Shown here: one piece after another, positions 1 to 5,323 of the stretch
Layout: each line of letters begins with the position of its first letter
Position numbering within the stretch: position 1 is the first letter of the stretch
Assembly: GCA_007129635.1 (NCBI GenBank)
Contig: SKVE01000409.1
Span: 1-6,713 of the forward strand
Length of the DNA: 6,713 nt
Reading direction: 5' to 3'
DNA from: Planctomycetaceae bacterium
Lineage (GTDB): Bacteria; Planctomycetota; Planctomycetia; Pirellulales; Pirellulaceae
Notes under the pieces: generated by a model
Databases searched by the model: none
What the model was told of the DNA's origin: nothing
Seen by the model: the letters and a program-made list of their open reading frames with translations, nothing else
Position numbers and translations under genes: made by a program

Positions 1-688
1 AAGACGCCGAAAGACGTTGCCATTGAGGCAACGCATCGATCAGGACTTCCTTGGCCGCACTTGGATCGCGGATCTTGTCCACGTGATCCACAAAAATCAC
101 CGGCTGACGACCCGACTGCCGCTGAATCCAGTCCAGTAGCCGGTTCAGTTGGTTAAGCAACGTGTCTGGAACGAGTCCGAATCTGTCGCCTGGTTCTGCA
201 ACCGCTTGATGCAGAGCTGCCTTGCCAAGAATGAGCAGCAATCCTGTGTCCTTGTCCTGACTACGTAGCGAAACAGGATACTCCATTCCGTGAAAACGAA
301 AGACTGCGGTCTCGCGGTTGTCCGAAAAGTCCCCCTTTAGCCAGTCCACAATTCTTACAATCGATTCGTTGCGGATTCGACACCGTTCTGGTTGATTGCC
401 CCCCCCGTATTTCGCAGCGGCATTCCAACAATCACGGAAAACCGCCAATAGCACCCCCGCAGCCCCACAGTGGTCCGGTTGCATCTCCTTTTCCAGGTCG
501 CATAGAATTTGAAAACTATTCGACTTGAACGTCTGCTGCGCCGCGTGACCATGGACGTAGCGTCGCAACTCAGATGACTTGCCCACCCCAATTTGCCCCG
601 AAATCAACAGGCGAGCCTTCCGCCTGCGACTTGCCAGTTCCAGTTCCAGCCGACGTTGAAAGTCATCTTCTCGGTCGATATACGGCAT
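1..688 (-). CDS. P-loop (AAA+/STAND-like) ATPase, 3' end cut by window edge
   Basis: The minus frame is open from an ATG at 688 to the window edge, giving 229 residues of a longer protein. Residues 31-38 read GQIGVGKS, a clear Walker A motif preceded by a hydrophobic strand (LLIS). Near residues 197-205 the protein reads VIFVDHVDK, a Walker B-type strand with acidic residues like those of AAA+/STAND and KAP-type ATPases. The spacing of about 165 residues between the motifs suits a large signalling or defence NTPase, but C-terminal domains are outside the window, so no specific role can be named. It lies downstream of a DNA methyltransferase on the same strand. The start is uncertain: ATG 688 is the first ATG after an in-frame TAA at 755-757 and has no strong Shine-Dalgarno, while coding-like sequence continues upstream of it. 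An 8-base G run (399-406 on the plus strand) encodes Gly95-97. The ATPase call is firm; the family is not. Confidence 0.8.
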   Translation of the reverse strand, partial: MPYIDREDDFQRRLELELASRRRKARLLISGQIGVGKSSELRRYVHGHAAQQTFKSNSFQILCDLEKEMQPDHCGAAGVLLAVFRDCWNAAAKYGGGNQPERCRIRNESIVRIVDWLKGDFSDNRETAVFRFHGMEYPVSLRSQDKDTGLLLILGKAALHQAVAEPGDRFGLVPDTLLNQLNRLLDWIQRQSGRQPVIFVDHVDKIRDPSAAKEVLIDALPQWQRLSAS

Positions 689-1053
689 ACGATCTTCGTC
701 CGCACCCGATGTTGCCGGACGCGCTGCATCCAGCCGCCCAAGTACGGTGCGAAGTTACTGCATATCGGACAGTGAATTTGACATATCAAAACCAAGTCAC
801 AGGTGGCGTTTCAGCCGAAAAGGACGGAACCCAGTCGGGATAGCACTCCGGTTCTCTTGAGGGACGCGTTCAGAACCCCGCCCCTCTGTATTTGACCACT
901 TCGGTTAGCGAAATCAAGGGCGTGAAACCAATTCATGCAGGAGTGCATCGGTACCGTTCCCGGGTCTCCGCAGATCGCGTTCGGGCGGTTTAGCGTTGAA
1001 GCCCATTTTGATGTGCACATCGGCTTTTCGGCAGCGGAAGTGTTCGGCGACTG
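689..1053. other. Gap between ATPase and methyltransferase genes, no supported gene
   Basis: This stretch of about 365 bases separates the two minus-strand genes. Its left third holds the upstream continuation of the ATPase frame described at 755-784. Its right part, about 914-1053 on the minus strand, is open in a frame different from the methyltransferase and would encode a tail rich in charged residues (for example RKADVHIKMGFNAKPPE). There is no convincing start codon or ribosome binding site for it. It may be a gene remnant or chance. A small inverted repeat, ATGCA-GGAG-TGCAT, lies near 937-950. No terminator with a U-tract and no clear promoter was seen. Confidence 0.4.
755..784 (-). 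other. Nine-codon ORF in frame with the ATPase: interrupted N-terminus or leader ORF
   Basis: An ATG at 784 opens MSNSLSDMQ and then meets TAA at 757-755. The 22 codons after the stop read on without another stop (LRTVLGRLDAARPATSGADEDR) straight into the ATPase start at 688. The two pieces together resemble one continuous N-terminus with an amphipathic helix. A single C-to-T change of a CAA glutamine codon would explain the TAA. The alternatives are a chance short ORF, a sequencing error or a leader peptide. No Shine-Dalgarno is visible before the ATG at 784. Confidence 0.4.
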
Positions 1054-1899
1054 CTAGAAATTCATCCAGAGCGATTCGGTCATTTGCCGCTTGCTTTGGC
1101 CGGAGGCGGCTTTGTTGTCGATTGCGAAATCCTTTCGCTGCCAGTCGGCAAGCTGCTGGTCGTACAGCGGGTTGGGATAGCCGGATAACATGACTTTGCC
1201 TTCGCACTGTCGGATCGTAGCCAACAGCTCCCGGTGCTCGGCTTCGGTCATCTCGTGCTTGTAGGCTTCGGTCGCCATTCGGGTTTCGTGCAGGTAGGGC
1301 GGGTCCAGATAGAACAAGGTCTTCGGCCCATCCTGCTTGCGGATGACTTCCAGCGCCGGGCGGTTCAAGACGACCACGCTTCGCAATCGGGCGGATACGG
1401 CCGGCAGACCCTCCAGGCAGGTCAACCATGCCGAAGCCTGCTCGTTCATGTTGCGTCGCGTGCGATTGCGGGACAGCGGCGCAAAGGCTCGAAAACCACC
1501 AGCACGACTCTGCCGACAACGAATGAAGAACGCCACCGCAGCCGCCACATCCAGGTCCGTGATTGGATGCTGCCGGATTTCGGCCTGCTCCCATTCGATT
1601 TGCGAAAAGGGCGTGGCTTCCACCTGGCGGCGGAAGGCTTCGAAGGTGTCCGCCTGCTGCAGCACTCGCCAAAAATTGGTCAGTTCGAGGTTGATATCGT
1701 TGACCACCTCGCTGACACCCCGCTCGTAGCTTTTGTCCGACCACTGTTTGGCCGGGTCGTTCGGGTTTCGCTCCAGCAAAACCGCCAAGCCGCCCGCGTA
1801 CGCTTCCACGTAGTGCAGGTGTCGCGGCATCAGCTCGATGATCCTCTTCGCCAGATAATGCTTTCCTCCCCACCATTTGAGTGGCTGTGCGGTAATCAA
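1054..1899 (-). CDS. Dam-type (D12 class) DNA adenine-N6 methyltransferase
   Basis: This 281-residue protein is expected to transfer a methyl group from S-adenosylmethionine to N6 of adenine in DNA. All landmarks of the Dam/D12 class are visible in order. KWWGGK at 8-13 is the N-terminal motif. YVEAYAGG at 30-37 is the AdoMet-binding motif I. ND at 67-68 follows, then DPPY at 199-202, the catalytic motif IV. SGY is at 239-241, and the family-typical ending ESLWMN is at 275-280. The length matches the class and no key residue is missing, so it should be active; the recognition site (GATC or other) cannot be read from sequence. The start is TTG at 1899, because an in-frame TGA lies at 1918-1920, a GGGAGG Shine-Dalgarno precedes it, and the next ATG (Met24) would remove KWWGGK. 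No restriction endonuclease is visible beside it, so it is either an orphan enzyme or part of a locus continuing leftwards with the ATPase. Confidence 0.95.
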   Translation of the reverse strand: MITAQPLKWWGGKHYLAKRIIELMPRHLHYVEAYAGGLAVLLERNPNDPAKQWSDKSYERGVSEVVNDINLELTNFWRVLQQADTFEAFRRQVEATPFSQIEWEQAEIRQHPITDLDVAAAVAFFIRCRQSRAGGFRAFAPLSRNRTRRNMNEQASAWLTCLEGLPAVSARLRSVVVLNRPALEVIRKQDGPKTLFYLDPPYLHETRMATEAYKHEMTEAEHRELLATIRQCEGKVMLSGYPNPLYDQQLADWQRKDFAIDNKAASGQSKRQMTESLWMNF

Positions 1900-1903
1900 G
1901 GTT

Positions 1904-1909
1904 CCTCCC
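1904..1909 (-). promoter_or_regulatory. Shine-Dalgarno that sets the TTG start of the methyltransferase
   Basis: On the minus strand GGGAGG is followed by AACC and then TTG. The 4-base gap is shorter than usual, but the match to the anti-Shine-Dalgarno is strong, and an in-frame TGA nine codons upstream of the TTG (two codons before the first base of GGGAGG) leaves no room for an earlier start. Confidence 0.75.
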
Positions 1910-2110
1910 GTTCGATTTCATAAATCCCTGGTTGTTCGCTCACAACGTCACGTTTCCATCGTGGCAGCGTAAACATAAGCGTTGACGGCCTTGCTTGCCA
2001 GGATGGATCTGGGCATGTCGGACGTCTTGCCTGCCATCGGGCCGTGATATAGATTCAAAGTCTGCCGGTATTCGGGTATATCGGCCCGCTGGTCTTTTGC
2101 ATGCAGGTCG

Positions 2111-2116
2111 AAGGAG
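2111..2116 (+). promoter_or_regulatory. Shine-Dalgarno of the beta-propeller gene
   Basis: AAGGAG ends 9 bases before the ATG at 2126. A TTG in the same frame at 2117 touches this site directly and so cannot use it, which favours the ATG as the true start. Confidence 0.7.
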
Positions 2117-2125
2117 TTGTCAACG

Positions 2126-3397
2126 ATGAACGCGAAATACATTTTCCGATGGGCCATTATCCTGGTTTTAGGGATCGGTACGCTGGGCGTTTGGGCAGTA
2201 GCGCGGGACCAGGTGGGTGGCGTGGTCGATTGGCCCACGCATCATGGTGGTCCCGAGCGGAAGAATCTGTCCGTAGAGACCGGCTTGTTGAGTTCGTGGC
2301 CCGAGGCGGGGCCGCCGCTGGTGTGGCAGGCCGACCAGTGCGGCACGGGATTCTCGGGCGTATCGATCGCCGATGGGCGGATCTTCACTGCGGGCAACTT
2401 CGGTGCAACCGAGATGGTCACCGCCTTGGATCTGGACGGTCGTCTGTTGTGGAGACAACCCAGCGGAACGGCCTGGCGTCAAGCCAGTCCCGGATCGCGG
2501 AGCACGCCGACCTACCATGCGGGCAGCGTCTACATGGTGAATCCGCAAGGTCTGTTGACGGCGTTTGACGCAGCGACGGGCCAGGTGCGTTGGAACGTCG
2601 ATCTGGTTGAACGATTCGAGGCTCGTTGGGGGGTCTGGGGATTGTCGGAGAATCTGATCGTCGAGGATGGCCGAGTGCTCTGCATGCCGGGCGGATTCAA
2701 GGGTCGCGTGGTCGCGTTGGACTCGGAATCGGGCGATACGCTCTGGGCCAACACAGAGATCGATTACACGGCCGCGTACTGCTCGCCCACCATGGTGAAC
2801 CACCGCGGAACCCGCCAGTGGATCAGCATGACGCAACGTTCGGTCGTTTCATTGGACCCTGAAACGGGCGAGTTGTTGTGGACCGTGCCTTTCCCACCCA
2901 GGACGCCTCAGAATGCGCTGACACCACTGTACCACGAGGACCATTTGTTCGTTGCGGCGGGCCATTCGACGGGCGGAACGTTGTTGAAAATCTCTGACGA
3001 TTCTCGATCGGCCTCGGTCGTCTGGCATCGTCGCGAGTTGGACAATTGCCATTCCGGATCGATCCTGCTGGACGGCAAGCTGTTCGGCGCTGCTTGCCGC
3101 AACGGCGGCCGGCACTTCTATTGCGTCGATTTCTTGACTGGCCAACCGCTGCAGGAGGATCGGACGTTGGGCAAAGTCGGCTTGACCAGCGCCGAAGGGA
3201 TGATCTACGCGTTGGGGTACCGAGGCGTGATGTCGCTGCTGAGTGTCAGCGAGCGGGGTTTCGAGATCGTCAGCCAATTCGAGCTGCCTCGCCAGCCGCC
3301 CAACACCTACCTGGCTCATCCGGTCATCTGCGACGGACGTTTGTATCTGCGCGGCGACGATCGGCTATGGGTTTTCGACATCCGCGCCGCCGAGTAG
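2126..3397 (+). CDS. Secreted PQQ-type beta-propeller repeat protein
   Basis: The 423-residue product begins with a signal peptide: a short basic segment (MNAKYIFRW), a hydrophobic core of about 15 residues, and an AVA cleavage site at 24-26. There is no lipobox cysteine, so export to the periplasm or cell surface is expected. The mature part is a PQQ/BamB-like beta-propeller. Its blades show the repeating pattern ALD-G-LLW at about 100-109, 146-156, 197-207 and 242-252, and a weaker copy at 333-342. The start of the mature region (WPTHHGGPERKN, then a GPPLVW segment at 62-67) matches the many propeller proteins of planctomycetes. Such proteins usually serve as scaffolds or binding proteins; no enzyme activity can be assigned and PQQ binding should not be assumed. 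It is followed 49 bases later by the acetyltransferase gene on the same strand, but the cassette there looks unrelated in function. Confidence 0.9.
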   Translation: MNAKYIFRWAIILVLGIGTLGVWAVARDQVGGVVDWPTHHGGPERKNLSVETGLLSSWPEAGPPLVWQADQCGTGFSGVSIADGRIFTAGNFGATEMVTALDLDGRLLWRQPSGTAWRQASPGSRSTPTYHAGSVYMVNPQGLLTAFDAATGQVRWNVDLVERFEARWGVWGLSENLIVEDGRVLCMPGGFKGRVVALDSESGDTLWANTEIDYTAAYCSPTMVNHRGTRQWISMTQRSVVSLDPETGELLWTVPFPPRTPQNALTPLYHEDHLFVAAGHSTGGTLLKISDDSRSASVVWHRRELDNCHSGSILLDGKLFGAACRNGGRHFYCVDFLTGQPLQEDRTLGKVGLTSAEGMIYALGYRGVMSLLSVSERGFEIVSQFELPRQPPNTYLAHPVICDGRLYLRGDDRLWVFDIRAAE

Positions 3398-3446
3398 CCC
3401 TGATGACGCTGCCGTGTCCGCGCCAAGGTTCCAGCGAGCTGAGCGC

Positions 3447-4046
3447 ATGCTTGTATTGCCTGATGACATCACCATCTTCGACTGCGAACGCCAGGCCCCT
3501 GTACGCGCAAAGCTGGTTCGGCTAAATCGAGAACTGGCGGCAAAAGAGGTCGACGGAACCTGGTGGAAGATTCCAGTGTCCAAACGAGCGAGGGAGGCCG
3601 AAGGCGATCATCATTGGGAGTGGCGAAAACTCATAGGATTGCACCGCAGCGAGCTTGTCTGGGAAGCGTTGGCGGTTCAGAGTACCAGAGGTGGGGTCGA
3701 GGGAGCTTCACTCTACCGGGTGGATGCAATATCCCAAATCGAATCAGGCGAAGGTGCCGTGTTCATAGACCGGTTGGCTGTTGCCCCGAGCAATCGTCCC
3801 TGGCTGGTAAATCCCCCAAAATACAAAGGAATCGGTACAGCATTGCTGCTCGCAGCCGTAAGGCACAGCTACAGCCTCGGTCTTGGCGGACGGGTATGGT
3901 TGACCTCGTTGCCGACCGAGCGAACGAGAGACTTTTATCGCAAACGAGGCTTCCGGGTGATTTTTGAGGATGAAAATGGTATGATTGATTTTGAGCTTCC
4001 AACTGGCGTAGCTCAGCAGTGGCTCGAACGCGAAGGGTACCTCTGA
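3447..4046 (+). CDS. GNAT-family N-acetyltransferase, first gene of a three-gene cassette
   Basis: The 199-residue protein carries the GNAT fold in its C-terminal half. Residues 105-113 (VFIDRLAVA) form the beta4 strand. YKGIGTALL at 126-134 is the acetyl-CoA pyrophosphate-binding loop (Q/R-x-x-G-x-G/A type, here with Lys in the first position). RDFYRKRGFRVI at 161-172 is motif B. It should therefore transfer an acetyl group from acetyl-CoA to an amine, but the substrate cannot be deduced. The N-terminal 70 residues are charged and contain a Trp-rich patch (HHWEWRKLIG, 55-64). The ATG at 3447 was chosen because the frame further upstream only overlaps the propeller gene. Its stop overlaps the start of the next gene (TGATG), indicating translational coupling with the small protein and the peptidase. 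It could be a toxin of a toxin-antitoxin type module, a modifier of the peptidase's partner, or a plain metabolic acetyltransferase. Confidence 0.88.
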   Translation: MLVLPDDITIFDCERQAPVRAKLVRLNRELAAKEVDGTWWKIPVSKRAREAEGDHHWEWRKLIGLHRSELVWEALAVQSTRGGVEGASLYRVDAISQIESGEGAVFIDRLAVAPSNRPWLVNPPKYKGIGTALLLAAVRHSYSLGLGGRVWLTSLPTERTRDFYRKRGFRVIFEDENGMIDFELPTGVAQQWLEREGYL

Positions 4047-4315
4047 TGACATGGAAAGATGATGGTTTTGTGCCCGTCACCGGCGGCGTCGACCTTGCGG
4101 ACGATTATTTGCGGGGCGAACTTGACTCGCTGCGCGATCTGAAAGTCCACTCCGACTTGGACCGGCACATCGTCCGACTGCTGGCACTTCAAGACCTTCG
4201 GGTCAGATTTCGTAATCAGGATTTGACCCTCCTCGATGACGACACCAAGCAGGCACTGCTGCAGGACATGAACGACTTGCTCGGGATCAAACCACTTCGG
4301 ACTGCAAAAAAATGA
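4046..4315 (+). CDS. Unrecognised 89-residue protein between GNAT and ImmA/IrrE genes
   Basis: I do not recognise a family. The protein starts MTWKDDGFVPVTGG and is mostly acidic and leucine-rich. The segments from about residue 17 to 60 and 63 to 83 look helical, and it ends in a basic tail (RTAKK). No helix-turn-helix of the XRE type, no ribbon-helix-helix, no signal peptide and no membrane segment is evident. The ATG at 4046 shares its A with the stop of the acetyltransferase gene, and a GAAGGG lies 9 bases before it. The gene ends in ATGA overlapping the peptidase start. Position and size suggest a partner of one or both neighbours: an adaptor, antitoxin-like protein or peptidase substrate. 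ImmA-type peptidases usually sit beside an XRE repressor, so this gene holds the place where such a repressor would be expected. Confidence 0.75.
   Translation: MTWKDDGFVPVTGGVDLADDYLRGELDSLRDLKVHSDLDRHIVRLLALQDLRVRFRNQDLTLLDDDTKQALLQDMNDLLGIKPLRTAKK
4306..4312 (+). promoter_or_regulatory. A7 slippery run at the overlap, candidate -1 frameshift site
   Basis: Seven A residues are read in the small-protein frame as gcA AAA AAA followed by TGA. This is exactly the X XXY YYZ phasing of a -1 slippery heptamer. A -1 slip makes the next codon ATG 4312, the first codon of the peptidase, giving an in-frame fusion of about 401 residues. No Shine-Dalgarno stands before the peptidase ATG. The only downstream hairpin seen is a weak TTCG-CTA-CGAA at about 4339-4349, so ordinary stop-start coupling remains the simpler reading. 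Confidence 0.4.
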
Positions 4316-5250
4316 TCTCGGACGAACAGGTCACGGAATTCGCTACGAAGCACTTCCCGCAGGCACCGGAAGAACTTGCAAAACATCTCGGCGTAAGCAT
4401 TCGGAAGTCGCCCATGGACGGGTGCGACGGTTGGTGCTTGACACGGCGCAAACTAGCCATCATTCGGATCAACAGTAATCTCCCGTCATCGCGCCAGCGT
4501 TTCACGCTGGCACATGAACTTGGACATTTGATACTCGGCGTCCCGACGATGGTGGGCGAGTCTTACGAAGACATGTTGGCTTCGGACTCGGCCGAAGAGC
4601 GGCGTGTTAATGAACTGGCATCCGCGTTGCTTATTCCGACCGAGGTTGTAAAAGCGTACCTCCCGAGGCCGCCAGTGGTCGCCGCGGCCTTGAAGAGATT
4701 AGCGAAGAAGGCGAACGTCTCGGAACTGGCTGCCGCGATCCGCGTCTGTAATCTCGCCAGCGAAATCGGACTGGTTAACGCCTCGGTGGTTTTGTTCGAT
4801 GACGACCAGATGCGTTGGCAATGGTCGAGAACGTTGACGCTGCCGAATGAGACTGCGGCTTACCTATTGACGCAGGCCCGAAGAGTTGCGCCGGATGCGT
4901 TTCGGTACCAACGCTCGCAAGGAGACGTGATCGTTGCGTCGACCATTGAGAACCCCTACTTCGGTTCGGCGACCCTGTTCGTTCAGTTATTGCCGTCGGA
5001 AGTCGGAATGAACCTCTCCCACGACGAGCGGCGGAAGCAGCTTGAAAAGATCTTGTTTGCGAACGACGTCAAATTGCAGCAAACGGTGTCGGGCCTGATG
5101 GGAGCGCATAAGCCGCGAGTTGCCAACATGACAATAGACGAAGCCGAAGCACTTTTTTGGGAACGAAATCGCGCGAAGCTGAAGAATACGACCCTCGACT
5201 GCGAAACAGGCCGTGAATACGTTCGGTTGCGCATCACAGAGTGGTTGTAG
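4312..5250 (+). CDS. ImmA/IrrE-family zinc metallo-endopeptidase (M78)
   Basis: The 312-residue protein has the signature of the ImmA/IrrE (peptidase M78) family. HELGH at 68-72 provides the two zinc-binding histidines and the catalytic glutamate. NELASALLIP at 100-109 supplies the third ligand, Glu101. The family includes ImmA of ICEBs1, which cleaves the ImmR repressor, and IrrE/PprI of Deinococcus, which cleaves DdrO after DNA damage. A helical segment at about 122-153 (ALKRLAKKANVSELAAAIR) matches the HTH-like part that follows the protease core. The last 140 residues (VIVAS..., LFVQLLP, ERRKQLE, then a basic C-terminus) are an extra domain of unknown role, possibly sensory or partner-binding. 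The active site is complete, so it should cleave a protein in the cytoplasm. The expected XRE repressor is missing nearby and the 89-residue protein takes its place. The start overlaps the preceding stop (ATGA) and no Shine-Dalgarno is visible, so translation depends on the upstream gene. Confidence 0.93.
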   Translation: MISDEQVTEFATKHFPQAPEELAKHLGVSIRKSPMDGCDGWCLTRRKLAIIRINSNLPSSRQRFTLAHELGHLILGVPTMVGESYEDMLASDSAEERRVNELASALLIPTEVVKAYLPRPPVVAAALKRLAKKANVSELAAAIRVCNLASEIGLVNASVVLFDDDQMRWQWSRTLTLPNETAAYLLTQARRVAPDAFRYQRSQGDVIVASTIENPYFGSATLFVQLLPSEVGMNLSHDERRKQLEKILFANDVKLQQTVSGLMGAHKPRVANMTIDEAEALFWERNRAKLKNTTLDCETGREYVRLRITEWL

Positions 5251-5323
5251 GACGCACCCCGACGTCTGCCGTGTTCTTTTAGCTGGGAAATGCCTGTCTT
5301 TTTCGGATCACTTGGGTTTGACC

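Larger units (their letters stand above)
1900..2125. other. Divergent intergenic region between methyltransferase and propeller genes
   Basis: These 226 bases must contain the promoters for both divergent genes. On the minus strand TTGTGA (1945-1940), a 17-base spacer and TATGAA (1922-1917) form a possible promoter for the methyltransferase. It would give a very short leader of about 12 bases. On the plus strand TATAGA at 2048-2053 is a weak -10 candidate for the propeller gene without a good -35. A minus-strand frame is open across 1948-2100 and ends at 1948 (in part MAGKTSDMPRSILASKAV), 48 bases before the methyltransferase start. It has no ribosome binding site and is not called as a gene. 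Confidence 0.35.

Noticed and set aside
914..1921. 335-residue minus-strand ORF covering the whole methyltransferase in another frame
   Set aside because: It runs over the complete set of Dam-class motifs read in the real frame, has low-complexity Gly/Arg/Ala-rich sequence and no domain. It is a GC-driven shadow.
1948..2238. 96-residue minus-strand ORF in the divergent intergenic region
   Set aside because: Its first half is antisense to the well-supported start of the propeller gene, and the remaining part has no start with a ribosome binding site. It is noted only as an open frame.
3243..3446. 68-residue N-terminal extension of the acetyltransferase
   Set aside because: It overlaps the propeller gene in another frame and is Ser/Ala-rich shadow sequence; the GNAT protein is complete from ATG 3447.
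4003..4028. tRNA-like string (GGCGTAGCTCAG followed by a GGCTCGAAC B-box-like part)
   Set aside because: There is no acceptor stem or anticodon arm at the right spacing, and the bases encode the conserved C-terminus of the acetyltransferase.
5213..5323. 37-residue N-terminal extension of the oxidoreductase
   Set aside because: It overlaps the end of the peptidase gene and has no family similarity; the Rossmann fold starts shortly after ATG 5324.
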